Shown piece by piece: positions 7,670-16,271 of a stretch of DNA of 64,000 bases. This DNA comes from Chlamydiales bacterium (GTDB lineage: Bacteria > Chlamydiota > Chlamydiia > Chlamydiales > JAJFMA01): assembly GCA_030679955.1 (NCBI GenBank), contig JAUXSF010000011.1, forward strand, positions 1 to 64,000, given 5' to 3'. The notes below the pieces were generated by a model that worked only from the letters and a program-made list of their open reading frames with translations, was not told the origin of the DNA and ran no database searches. The stretch's first letter is position 1. Each line of letters opens with the position of its first letter. A program made the position numbers and the translations under genes.

Positions 7670-9283
7670 TTGCGCAGCTTTCTACATCAATTCGTTTCAG
7701 CACTGCTTGCAACAGCGCTATTTACATCATGCGGTCGCGGTCAAAGCACACCTGAAGAACGCCATCGTCACCAAGAGCTTGTGATAAATGTTATCTCAGA
7801 ACCCCCTACATTAGATCCTGGGTTAGCTTCTGACTCGACATCGTCGCTAATTATTACAATGGTGTTTGAAGGGCTGTTGATGATTGCTGGCGAGGATAAG
7901 CCACGTCCTGCTATCGCTGAATCCTATGAGGTGTCAGAAGATCGAAGAACCTACACATTCAAGCTGCGAAAGTCTCTTTGGTCCAACGGCATGCCACTAA
8001 CAGCACACGATTTCGAGTTCGCATGGAAGCGCGCCTTAAACCCCTCTTTTCCTGGCGACTTTGTCTATCATATGTACGTGATCAAGGGTGCTCAGGATGC
8101 TAAGGAAGGTAAAGCACCGGTTTCTGATGTTGCTGTGCAAGCCATCGACGACTATACCTTAAAGGTTGAGCTAGAAAATCCCACTCCCTTCTTTACCGAA
8201 TTACTAGTCTTGCCTACCTTTTTACCTCTTTGCAAAGCCGTTGTTGAAAAAGATCCAAACTGGGCCCTGGAAGCCGGTCCTAATTACGTCTGTAATGGCC
8301 CCTTCAAACTCGCATCATGGACACACAACAACCAAATTGTAGTAGAAAAAAACCCGGATTATTGGGACGCCAATAAAGTTAAGCTAAACAACATCACGAT
8401 CTTAATGGTTGAAGATGCCAATACAGAGCTATCGCTATTTGAAGATGGCGAGGTCGATTGGGCTGGAAAACCTGTCTCTATTGGTTTGCCAACTGATTCG
8501 CTACCAGCGCTGAAGGCATCGGGCCGCTTGGAGTCACGCTCAATTGCAGCGACTTACTTCTTCCTGCTCAATACCAAAAAGCCACCTTTCAATAATGAAA
8601 AGATGCGACGCGCCTTCGCCATTGCTCTAGATCGAAAGGATATCGTCACAAACATTACAGGCGGAGACGAGATTCCCGCAACATGTGTGATTCCACCACC
8701 TCTGCGTTTGCAAAACCAAGAATGCTTTACTGATGGTGATGTTAAGGAGGCACGAAAGCTCTTTCAAGAAGCTCTAAAAGAAATGAAAACGACCAAAGAG
8801 AAGCTCCCAACGATTGTGCTGAGCTATAACACTAGCGAAGGCCACCACAAGATCGCCCAAGCCGTACAGCAACAATGGAATGCTGCCTTTGGAGTAAATG
8901 TTACCCTCGAAAATCAGGAGTGGAAGGTCTATCTAGATAAAATGAAGCAAGCAGACTTCATGGTAGGACGTATGTCATGGCTCGCAAGCTATAATGATGC
9001 CTACACATTCCTAGACCTGTTTAAGTATGCTGACAGCCCCATCAATTATGTCGGCTGGCAAAATGCTGAGTACACTATGCTCCTTGAACAATCACTAGTT
9101 GCCAAGGATCCGAAAGAGCGTCTAAAGCTACTGCAAAGAGCTGAGAAAATCTTAATAGACTCCATGCCAGTTATTCCTGTATACTTCCTAACCAATACCT
9201 TCTTAGTGGATCCACACCTCCAGAACTACTATATGTCGCCCATTGGAGAAGTTGATTTTAGGTACGCTTATTTTGAGGATTGA
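7670..9283 (+). CDS. oppA2: Peptide ABC transporter substrate-binding lipoprotein (OppA type), copy 2
   Basis: 537-aa SBP_bac_5-family lipoprotein with lipobox LFTSC. Landmarks are EPPTLDPGLASD, MVFEGLLMI, FKLRKSLWSNG, MPLTAHDFEFAWKRAL and RRAFAIALDRKDI. I place the start at TTG 7670 because GGAGG lies five bases upstream. A TTG four codons earlier sits inside that ribosome-binding site. It is closer to copy 3 than to copy 1, since both share the SDSTSS/QDVTSA and FEFAWKR-like stretches, which suggests a later duplication. The stop overlaps the ATG of copy 3. Confidence 0.93.
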   Translation: MRSFLHQFVSALLATALFTSCGRGQSTPEERHRHQELVINVISEPPTLDPGLASDSTSSLIITMVFEGLLMIAGEDKPRPAIAESYEVSEDRRTYTFKLRKSLWSNGMPLTAHDFEFAWKRALNPSFPGDFVYHMYVIKGAQDAKEGKAPVSDVAVQAIDDYTLKVELENPTPFFTELLVLPTFLPLCKAVVEKDPNWALEAGPNYVCNGPFKLASWTHNNQIVVEKNPDYWDANKVKLNNITILMVEDANTELSLFEDGEVDWAGKPVSIGLPTDSLPALKASGRLESRSIAATYFFLLNTKKPPFNNEKMRRAFAIALDRKDIVTNITGGDEIPATCVIPPPLRLQNQECFTDGDVKEARKLFQEALKEMKTTKEKLPTIVLSYNTSEGHHKIAQAVQQQWNAAFGVNVTLENQEWKVYLDKMKQADFMVGRMSWLASYNDAYTFLDLFKYADSPINYVGWQNAEYTMLLEQSLVAKDPKERLKLLQRAEKILIDSMPVIPVYFLTNTFLVDPHLQNYYMSPIGEVDFRYAYFED

Positions 9284-10884
9284 TGTGTAACATCCGCCTT
9301 GTACTGATGCTGTGTCTAGGAACTCTAGCAGTTAGTTGTCATAAGCAAGAAGATACAAAAGCAATGCGGCATCAACAGCAATCGCTCTCGCTTAATATCT
9401 TCACCGAACCTCCGACGATGGATCCTGGGCTTGTCCAAGATGTAACCTCTGCTCATGTCATGAAAATGGTGTTTGAAGGTCTTACACGCCACTCAGAGCA
9501 AGGAGTCATGCTAGCAATCGCTGAGAGCATTGACATTTCAGAAGATGGCAGAACCTATACATTTGTCTTACGAAAATCGCTATGGTCTAATGGAGACCCT
9601 CTCACCTCCCACGATTTTGAATATGCTTGGAAAAGACAGCTCTTTCCCGCCTTTCCGGCTGGCTTGGGTGAGCTTCTGTATGTCATTAAAGGTGCCAAAG
9701 ACGCCAAGAACGGGCTGATATCTCTTGATGAGATAGGTATTCATTCCATCGACGATCACACTCTTGTCGTCCAATTGGAAAATCCCACTCCATACTTCAC
9801 ACAGATGCTCGAGCTGCCGCCCTTCTACCCTCTTCATCGTGCGTCAGTGGAAAGCAATGCAGTCTGGTCGGCAGATACCTCTGATGAATACATCAGCAAT
9901 GGCCCCTTTATCTTAGCCCATTGGTCGCATCACGACCAAATAGTCTTGCCGCGCAACCCCAACTATTGGGATACCAAGTCGGTTAAGCTAAACAAAATCA
10001 CACTGCAAATGATTGAAGATAGCAATACCGAGTTAGCACTATTTCAAGAGGGAGACATCGATTGGGCAGGTTTACCTTTCTCACGATCATTGGCGCCGGA
10101 CTCCATTGTGCCTCTATTGGCTGCCGGAGAAGTGCGTGTCACAGAAATGGCAGCAACAGCCTTCTACATCTTCAACATCTCTAAACCGCCCTTCGACAAT
10201 GTTAAGATGCGTCGTGCCTTCTCCTATGCGATCAACCGTGATGAGATCGTGAAAAACATCACCTGTGCGGGAGAACTGCCGGCCACTAGCGTGACTCCCC
10301 CATCAATCTTGCACGCACACGTCGAGTACTTTGCAGATGCTAACCTATCCGAAGCGCGTCGTCTATTTCAGGAAGCACTACAAGAGCTTGGTATTACCAA
10401 AGAACAGCTGCCACCAATAACCCTTAATTACAACACCAATCAGTTGCACAATAAAGTCGCTCAAGCCGTACAGCAACAGTGGTACAATGCTTTTGGCATC
10501 AAAATCCAACTGGAGCATCAGGAGTGGAAGGTCTTCTTAGATCGAGTGAATAGTAAAGACTTTAGCCTTGCTGGCTTATCCTTCATGAGCATCTATAACG
10601 ATCCGCTATCTCTACTTGAGCTATTCAATTCCCGCGACTCTAACATGAACGCTTCAGGGTGGGACGATCCTATCTACGCAGATTTGATCGAGAGAGCTAA
10701 TCACACCGTGGATTCAACCGAGCGTCTTAAAATATTGGCCGAAGCAGAGCAGCGCCTGATTGAAGAGATGCCAGTTGCACCAGTCTACTTCCCCAATAGT
10801 GCGTCGCTGCGCGACCCCGCTCTAAAAGGTTACTTCATCGATCCTATTGGTTGGGGCGATGTAAAAACCGCCTACTTTGAATGA
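9283..10884 (+). CDS. oppA3: Peptide ABC transporter substrate-binding lipoprotein (OppA type), copy 3
   Basis: 533-aa SBP_bac_5-family lipoprotein with lipobox LAVSC. It shares TEPPTMDPGL, MKMVFEGLTRH, VLRKSLWSNGDPLTSHDFEYAWKR (quoted here only to mark the module) and RRAFSYAINRDEI-type segments with copy 2. ATG 9283 overlaps the oppA2 stop (TGATG) and has GAGG upstream, so it is preferred over the TTG three bases earlier. Ten bases after its stop comes a ubiquitin-like gene rather than oppB, which is unusual for an opp operon. Confidence 0.93.
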   Translation: MCNIRLVLMLCLGTLAVSCHKQEDTKAMRHQQQSLSLNIFTEPPTMDPGLVQDVTSAHVMKMVFEGLTRHSEQGVMLAIAESIDISEDGRTYTFVLRKSLWSNGDPLTSHDFEYAWKRQLFPAFPAGLGELLYVIKGAKDAKNGLISLDEIGIHSIDDHTLVVQLENPTPYFTQMLELPPFYPLHRASVESNAVWSADTSDEYISNGPFILAHWSHHDQIVLPRNPNYWDTKSVKLNKITLQMIEDSNTELALFQEGDIDWAGLPFSRSLAPDSIVPLLAAGEVRVTEMAATAFYIFNISKPPFDNVKMRRAFSYAINRDEIVKNITCAGELPATSVTPPSILHAHVEYFADANLSEARRLFQEALQELGITKEQLPPITLNYNTNQLHNKVAQAVQQQWYNAFGIKIQLEHQEWKVFLDRVNSKDFSLAGLSFMSIYNDPLSLLELFNSRDSNMNASGWDDPIYADLIERANHTVDSTERLKILAEAEQRLIEEMPVAPVYFPNSASLRDPALKGYFIDPIGWGDVKTAYFE

Positions 10885-10894
10885 GAGTTTATCT

Positions 10895-11296
10895 ATGAAT
10901 GTACCACCTTGTGATCATGCCACTCCTGTCCAATGTGCTAACGTTATTGATTCGATGAAGACTCATCTTGAGACACAAGGAAAATGGCTAATTTGTGAGT
11001 CCAATAGTGAGAGTTGTATAAAAATTCATGCCAAATCTTTATTTGAGATAAACTTGATTTTTCAAAATTTCGACGAATCAGTTCCTCAAGGAATAGAGTG
11101 TTTCTTTGCTGATGGACATATCTCCATAGCCAAAATTAAGCACTTTGTCGCTACTCGCATTCACATCCCTGTAAGTCAGCTCGATGTGCTTTTTGCTTCC
11201 CGTTTGGCTAAGGACACTGATAATCCTATTGATGCCTTTAATTGCAACGGAAGAGGCGGCGAACGCTTGCAAATCATTCAAAATAAATGGGTCTAA
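10895..11296 (+). CDS. Ubiquitin-like-fold protein, copy 1 (putative effector), 133 aa
   Basis: No named family recognised. It is a gapless 133-aa paralog of the gene at 12920. The best-conserved block is residues 104-125 (LAKDTDN, then DAFNCNGRGGE), nearly identical in both. Residues 50-127 follow a beta-grasp order: two strands (FEINLIF, GIECFF), a helix after a Thr/Ser-Ile step (HISIAKIKHFVATRIHI), then LDVLF, a turn with DAFN and a last strand (RLQII). This parallels ubiquitin's TIENVKAKI, RLIFAGKQL, LSDYN and TLHLV. There is no C-terminal diglycine; GRGG lies before the last strand, so conjugation is not implied. ATG 10895 has GAGAG upstream. It is probably cotranscribed with oppA3. Confidence 0.55.
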   Translation: MNVPPCDHATPVQCANVIDSMKTHLETQGKWLICESNSESCIKIHAKSLFEINLIFQNFDESVPQGIECFFADGHISIAKIKHFVATRIHIPVSQLDVLFASRLAKDTDNPIDAFNCNGRGGERLQIIQNKWV

Positions 11297-11566
11297 TGGC
11301 ATAATTGCCTTCCCTTCTCATTTTTACAAGCTCAATTACCAGCCCCAATAACGGCTACAAATATCGTCTTACCCTCAGCGCTCCTGCGCGGAGTACAAAA
11401 CAAAAATCGCCGCTAATAGTTACTGCTACATTCACGTCATCACTATTTCTTACAATTTTCCTCGACTATTAATATCTCATAGTAAACCATTTAACATATT
11501 TTAATTAAACGCTCTATCAGTAAAACAACTAATCAATTATAATTAGTTTAAGAGCTGGAGGTTTTT
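11297..11566 (+). promoter_or_regulatory. AT-rich 5' region of the ART-like gene with inverted repeat
   Basis: 270 bases with no ORF. AACTAAT (11527-11533) and ATTAGTT (11542-11548) form an inverted repeat around caattata. It ends 18 bases before the start codon, and a strong GGAGG (about 11557) lies between. The segment is clearly more AT-rich than the opp genes and resembles the 5' regions of other putative effector genes here. It could hold an operator or promoter. No classical -35/-10 pair stands out. Confidence 0.4.
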
Positions 11567-12889
11567 ATGGATGGGATTGGGCAAAATGCTGAAATCTATA
11601 AAATAGGATCGCAGGAGCTGCATGCTGAGGCTGATGCAATTAAAAAAGAAAGTTTAGACATAATAGATTCAGCCATAGATGTACTTAAAAGTAAGGGAAG
11701 TGAGTCAAAAAACCTAGTCAAATTAAAGAATAAAATACTTAATATAGACACTAACAATATTGGTGATGTTGGAAAAGTTAAGAAAACCCTAATAAAAGCC
11801 TACGAATTAAGCCGTCCTATTGTAAAAGAATCGGCAGGATTTGAACAAAAATTAGACGCTCTCAAAACCAAGCTAGATCATCTTTCAGAGCAAGTTAAAG
11901 CTAATGAGTCAGCTAATTCCCAGGTTTCAAGTGTAGAGGTTCGAGGGCTTGAAGCAGCAAGCATTGCGCAGAGCCCCTTTGAAGATCCAACTCTATTAAA
12001 ATTTAATACTCAAATAATTGCTCTTAGAGGTCAGATTGAAAGCATGTCACATGAGTGTGAAGAGATCGATAAAAGCTGGATCGCCAAGAGCAAATTACTT
12101 TACATAGATTATTTTGATGATGATGCCGAATTTGTCGACGCAAAAGGTGAGTTCGACGCAAGAAAAGCAGAGATATCTAAAGCAAAAGAAGGCCTTATTG
12201 ACGAGCATACCAGTCTAGAGGAAAAAAAATTCGATCATGTTAAAAAAACGTACCCTCACGACATGGCCTATGCTCTTGCAATTCCCCAAACGCTACCCAA
12301 AGGAACGATCCTCTACACAGCGGGAAGCGCTGGAAAGATAAGTGGAGTGCTGAGTAAAGGCATCCTGTTCGATAGCAGCAAGCCCGCAACAGGCTATAAC
12401 CCCATCGCCAAGGCTCGGGCGAACGCACCAGGAGCTCCTCAGTGGGGCGTGAATGAAATGGGAGACCGCGGTCTATACTTTAGCACGGGTCGCCCAGCAT
12501 ATCTCAGCATTGAAGCGCCAGAGGCTATTGGTGGAGAGCTAGTAAATACGGTAGAGGGCGTTTCTATTCGCCCAGCGCCAACATTGCACCGGCAAGGAAT
12601 CCCAGAAGACCAAATAGATAGCGCGTATGATCGTCTACAACGTGAGTACCAGTTTATTCAGCACGACGCGCTTTATCCTGGCAATTCTGAAGTTGTTTTC
12701 ATGCGAAATAACCAGGACATCATTATAACCCAAATGCTAAGAGCTGATGCAGCGCATACGGACGGCGCCCCTGTACCCCTGCCTGCAGTTATTCATTCAT
12801 CATGGCAAAAGCCCTTAACAATGAAAACAGGTCATGAGCCCAGTGGAATAACAGATAACATAGACAATGCTGAAGGCATTGCTGCATAA
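11567..12889 (+). CDS. Putative effector with C-terminal ADP-ribosyltransferase (PARP)-like domain, 440 aa
   Basis: Residues 1-230 are helical/coiled coil (FEQKLDALKTKLDHLSEQV and similar). Residues 246-395 follow the PARP/ART order. TILYTAGSAGKISGVLSKGI resembles the PARP segment that begins LWHGS and ends ILSQGL. GDRGLYFSTGRPAYLS (302-315) resembles GIYFADMVSKSANY, with the conserved Tyr at 304. NSEVVFMRNNQDIIITQML (373-391) resembles NEYIVYDIAQVNLKYLL, with the catalytic-type Glu at 375. The first triad residue is not His: Thr251 stands where PARP has His. Activity is therefore unproven, though H-to-other variants exist in mono-ARTs. It has no signal peptide; delivery by type III secretion would be the chlamydial route. 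It is flanked by two ubiquitin-like paralogs. Confidence 0.5.
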   Translation: MDGIGQNAEIYKIGSQELHAEADAIKKESLDIIDSAIDVLKSKGSESKNLVKLKNKILNIDTNNIGDVGKVKKTLIKAYELSRPIVKESAGFEQKLDALKTKLDHLSEQVKANESANSQVSSVEVRGLEAASIAQSPFEDPTLLKFNTQIIALRGQIESMSHECEEIDKSWIAKSKLLYIDYFDDDAEFVDAKGEFDARKAEISKAKEGLIDEHTSLEEKKFDHVKKTYPHDMAYALAIPQTLPKGTILYTAGSAGKISGVLSKGILFDSSKPATGYNPIAKARANAPGAPQWGVNEMGDRGLYFSTGRPAYLSIEAPEAIGGELVNTVEGVSIRPAPTLHRQGIPEDQIDSAYDRLQREYQFIQHDALYPGNSEVVFMRNNQDIIITQMLRADAAHTDGAPVPLPAVIHSSWQKPLTMKTGHEPSGITDNIDNAEGIAA

Positions 12890-12919
12890 TATTCAAATGA
12901 AATGAGGCGTAGATAGACT

Positions 12920-13321
12920 ATGGACAACATGCCACCAATTAACAACTATAGCGATCAGGATTGTGCTCATTTTTTTGAATCGGTGCAGTCTAACTTAGAA
13001 AAGCAAGGTTCCTTACTTATAGGTAAGCCATCTAGAGAAGCGTGTAACAAAGTTATAGGCAATAAATTATTCAGCATCACTTTAGTGGTCAGCGATATCA
13101 AAACGCAAAATAGGGTCGTCTCATGTTATCTAGTCGATAAACATACGCCCATAAAGGAGATCAAGCACCGTGTTGCAGACTTGCTTCACATGAATGAGAA
13201 TAAGTTAGATGCCATGTTTTCTAATAAACTGGCTAAAGACACAGATAACATGGTGGATGCATTCAATTGCAATGGACGCGGTGGCGAGCAATTAAAATTT
13301 TTCCCTAAATGGGGCGACTAA
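12920..13321 (+). CDS. Ubiquitin-like-fold protein, copy 2 (putative effector), 133 aa
   Basis: Paralog of the gene at 10895, aligning without gaps over all 133 residues. Segments matching a ubiquitin fold are FSITLVVSDI, VVSCYLVD, HTPIKEIKHRVADLLHM (ubiquitin-like helix after a Thr-Pro-Ile turn), KLDAMFSNKLAKDTDN (compare RLIFAGKQLEDG), VDAFNCNG and EQLKFF. The N-terminal 48 residues form a separate helical region with conserved Cys15. It ends in WGD, not GG. It lies 30 bases after the ART-like gene, so it is probably cotranscribed with it. oppB follows 70 bases later, meaning the cassette interrupts the opp locus. Confidence 0.55.
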   Translation: MDNMPPINNYSDQDCAHFFESVQSNLEKQGSLLIGKPSREACNKVIGNKLFSITLVVSDIKTQNRVVSCYLVDKHTPIKEIKHRVADLLHMNENKLDAMFSNKLAKDTDNMVDAFNCNGRGGEQLKFFPKWGD

Positions 13322-13391
13322 GCCCACAGCATTTCAGTCAAAAAATCAACTCCTCCTTGGCCTTGAATTATTGACATGGTAAGATGCTGCC

Positions 13392-14318
13392 ATGCGCTAT
13401 CTGTTAAAAAAATTAGCTTACATGCTCGGATCTCTGTTTGTGATTGTATCCATCACATTTTTCCTGATGAAAGCTATTCCCGGCGATCCATTTTCCAACG
13501 AACGAGGGATGCCTCAAGAGATCTACGAGGCCATGCAAGACCATTATGGTTTGCGTGATCCATGGTATGTACAATACGGGCGCTATTTGAAATCCATACT
13601 TACCTGGGACCTAGGGCCATCCTTTAAGTACAAGGGTCGCTCAGTCAATGCCATTATCAATGAAGGCTTTCCCGTCTCTGCCACTCTTGGCTTGGTAGCC
13701 CTTTTTATCTCAATTGGTGTAGGCGTGACTCTAGGGACTCTTGCGGCTCTACACCAAAACCGGTGGCAGGACTACCTCTGCATGCTAGTAGCGGTGATAG
13801 GTGTTTCCGTACCAAGCTTCATTTTAGCGACACTACTGCAATACGTTTTTGCCTTAAAGCTCGGGTGGTTCCCAGTGGCACGCTGGGGCAGCTGGGAGCA
13901 TGTTGTTCTGCCGGCCATCGCTTTGGCAGCTCTTCCAACAGCTTTTATCGCACGCTTAACGCGTTCAAGTATGTTAGAAGTTCTTCATCTAGACTTTATT
14001 AAGACAGCAAAATCCAAGGGACTGTCACAGTGGCGTGTTGTCACTAGGCACGCCTTGCGCAATGCCATTTTGCCTGTTATAACCTACCTAGGACAGCTGA
14101 CCGTTAGCATCCTTGTCGGTAGCTTTATCATTGAAAAAATCTTCGGCATTCCCGGCCTCGGACAATGGTTCGTCACCAGCGTCTCCAACAGAGATTATAC
14201 AGTCATCATGGGTACCACGGTCTTCTATAGCATCATCCTGCTGACAGTCATGTTCTTGGTCGATATCCTTTATGTTGTGATCGATCCTCGCATCAAAACA
14301 CAGCAGCAAAGGGTCTGA
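13392..14318 (+). CDS. oppB: Oligopeptide ABC transporter permease OppB
   Basis: 308-aa inner-membrane permease with six predicted membrane segments. The first (LAYMLGSLFVIVSITFFLM) is followed by the typical AIPGDPF. The cytoplasmic EAA loop (ARLTRSSMLEVLHLDFIKTA, then KGLSQWRVVTRHALRNA) contacts the ATPases, and the C-terminus has GIPGLGQWFVTS. It pairs with OppC, which begins two bases after its stop. It is separated from the oppA genes by the UBL-ART-UBL insertion, so it must be reached by read-through or use its own promoter. Confidence 0.95.
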   Translation: MRYLLKKLAYMLGSLFVIVSITFFLMKAIPGDPFSNERGMPQEIYEAMQDHYGLRDPWYVQYGRYLKSILTWDLGPSFKYKGRSVNAIINEGFPVSATLGLVALFISIGVGVTLGTLAALHQNRWQDYLCMLVAVIGVSVPSFILATLLQYVFALKLGWFPVARWGSWEHVVLPAIALAALPTAFIARLTRSSMLEVLHLDFIKTAKSKGLSQWRVVTRHALRNAILPVITYLGQLTVSILVGSFIIEKIFGIPGLGQWFVTSVSNRDYTVIMGTTVFYSIILLTVMFLVDILYVVIDPRIKTQQQRV

Positions 14319-14320
14319 CA

Positions 14321-15238
14321 ATGGAAGCGCTTCCCGACCAACTCTTTGAGCCATTGCCAAAAAATGAACGTGCCCCTGACCGCTTAGGAGGACCTCCCAT
14401 TTCCTTCTGGAGCGATGTCTGGCGTCGCTTCCGCAAAAATCGCATGGCCACTATTGGACTCGTGATGCTAGCGATACTGTTGCTAATGTCCGTAATAGGT
14501 CCCATGATCACCCCCTACACCTATTATGAAACAAACCTGAGCAACAATAACAGGCCACCTTCTGAAGCACACTGGTTCGGGACGGATGACTTAGGTCGTG
14601 ATATGTTCACCCGCACATGGTATGGAGCACGCATTTCGCTATTTGTTGGCGTAACAGCCGCTATCGTTGACCTCATCGTAGGTGTTGTTTGGGGTGGTGT
14701 GGCGGCACTTATTGGTGGACGTACAGACGAAATTATGATGCGTATAGCCGATGTTCTATACGGACTCCCCTACATGCTTACAGTCATTATGCTAATGGTC
14801 GTATTAGGTTCCGGCTTAGTGCCTATTATCATTGCGATGACGATCATCGGCTGGATTCCTATGTCTCGTATTGTGCGTGGTCAGCTGCTACAGCTACGTG
14901 AGCTAGAATACGTTCAGGCTGCGACGGCTTTAGGTGCTGGCTTCAACCGCATTCTATTTAAGCACCTAATTCCTAATGCTATGGGTCCTATCATCGTTAC
15001 TATGACTCTAACAGTTCCTTCAGCGATCTTCACAGAGGCATTTCTAAGCTTTTTAGGCCTTGGTGTTCAAGCTCCGATAGCTAGCTGGGGAACCATGGCA
15101 TCAGACGGCTTGCCAGCTATGAAATACTATCCATGGAGGCTCTTCTTTCCTGCGGCTTTTATTTCGTTAACCATGCTGGCCTTTAACCTAGTGGGCGATG
15201 GATTACGCGATGCGTTAGATCCTCGCTTGCGACGCTAG
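14321..15238 (+). CDS. oppC: Oligopeptide ABC transporter permease OppC
   Basis: 305-aa permease partner of OppB. The N-terminal cytoplasmic tail includes FWSDVWRRFRKNRMATIGLV, the OppC_N signature. GTDDLGRDMFTRTWYGARIS is typical of DppC/OppC. The EAA loop reads YVQAATALGAGFNRILFKHL, and the end is DGLRDALDPRLRR. Six membrane segments are expected. It lies tightly between oppB and oppD. Confidence 0.95.
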   Translation: MEALPDQLFEPLPKNERAPDRLGGPPISFWSDVWRRFRKNRMATIGLVMLAILLLMSVIGPMITPYTYYETNLSNNNRPPSEAHWFGTDDLGRDMFTRTWYGARISLFVGVTAAIVDLIVGVVWGGVAALIGGRTDEIMMRIADVLYGLPYMLTVIMLMVVLGSGLVPIIIAMTIIGWIPMSRIVRGQLLQLRELEYVQAATALGAGFNRILFKHLIPNAMGPIIVTMTLTVPSAIFTEAFLSFLGLGVQAPIASWGTMASDGLPAMKYYPWRLFFPAAFISLTMLAFNLVGDGLRDALDPRLRR

Positions 15239-15248
15239 GAGCCAACAG

Positions 15249-16271
15249 ATGCCTTTGCTTGAAGTCCGGGATCTAAGAGTAAGCTTTCATACACACGCTG
15301 GAACGGTCGAGGCTGTGCGCGGTGTTAGCTTTGACCTAAATGCTGGCGAAGTTGTCGGCATCGTCGGCGAATCAGGCTGTGGCAAATCAGTAACAGCTCA
15401 CACCATTTTAGGGTTGATCAATCAGCCTCCAGGAGCCATTGAAAGTGGCCAAGTTCTGTTCAAAGGCGAAAATTTACTAGCCAAGACAGAACGGCAGATG
15501 CAGGATATTCGCGGGAATCAGATAGGTATTATCTTTCAGGATCCCATGACATCTCTGAACCCTACCATGCGTATAGGCCAACAGCTACTTGAAGGCATCT
15601 ATCGCCATCAAAAGGTGTCTCGCGGCGAAGGCAAAAAAATAGCCCTCGAGTTGCTTGAGGCGGTGGGAATACCGGAACCCGAACGACGTTTTAATCAATA
15701 TCCGCATGAATTTAGCGGTGGTATGCGCCAAAGGGTGATGATTGCCATCGCCTTGGCATGCTCTCCTTCGCTAATCATTGCCGACGAACCAACTACTGCC
15801 CTTGACGTTACCATACAAGCGCAGATTCTTGAACTTATGAAAAAGCTCAAAGATGACCGAGGCATGAGCATTCTGCTGATCACCCATGATCTCGGTGTAG
15901 TAGCCGGAATTTGCGACCGCATCGTCGTCATGTATGCCGGCGAGGTCATGGAATCTGGGACTGTCGAACAAATATTCTACAACCCGCAGCATCCATATAC
16001 TAAGGCATTGCTAGAAGCTGTTCCACGACTCGGTCAGAGTCATAAGCAAAAGCTAATACCTATCGAAGGGGCTCCTCCACATTTGTTGTATCCACCCAAA
16101 GGATGTCCGTTTACCGCACGTTGTAAATGGGCTATGCAGGTATGTCCTGATCATCGTCCCCCTCTTGAGGAAGTGTCTCCCGGACAGAAGGCGGCCTGTT
16201 GGCTTCACGAGCCTCGCGCACAAGATCGCCTTAAACAATTTCAAAGTGAAGAAGTGGTAGTGCCACGATGA
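15249..16271 (+). CDS. oppD: Oligopeptide ABC transporter ATP-binding protein OppD
   Basis: 340-aa ATPase. It has Walker A (GESGCGKS, near residue 40), Q-loop ([11 protein letters not shown]), ABC signature ([12 protein letters not shown]), Walker B ([12 protein letters not shown]) and the switch His (LLITHDLGV). The C-terminal oligopeptide/dipeptide extension carries the four-cysteine pattern seen in iron-sulphur-containing OppD/DppD members (CPFTARC, CPDHRPP, AACW). It overlaps oppF by four bases. Confidence 0.95.
   Translation: MPLLEVRDLRVSFHTHAGTVEAVRGVSFDLNAGEVVGIVGESGCGKSVTAHTILGLINQPPGAIESGQVLFKGENLLAKTERQMQDIRGNQIGIIFQDPMTSLNPTMRIGQQLLEGIYRHQKVSRGEGKKIALELLEAVGIPEPERRFNQYPHEFSGGMRQRVMIAIALACSPSLIIADEPTTALDVTIQAQILELMKKLKDDRGMSILLITHDLGVVAGICDRIVVMYAGEVMESGTVEQIFYNPQHPYTKALLEAVPRLGQSHKQKLIPIEGAPPHLLYPPKGCPFTARCKWAMQVCPDHRPPLEEVSPGQKAACWLHEPRAQDRLKQFQSEEVVVPR

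Noticed and set aside
11250-11270. GRGG in the UBL proteins as a ubiquitin-type conjugation tail
   Set aside because: The motif precedes the last predicted strand and 11 or more residues follow. Without processing there, no terminal diglycine is exposed.
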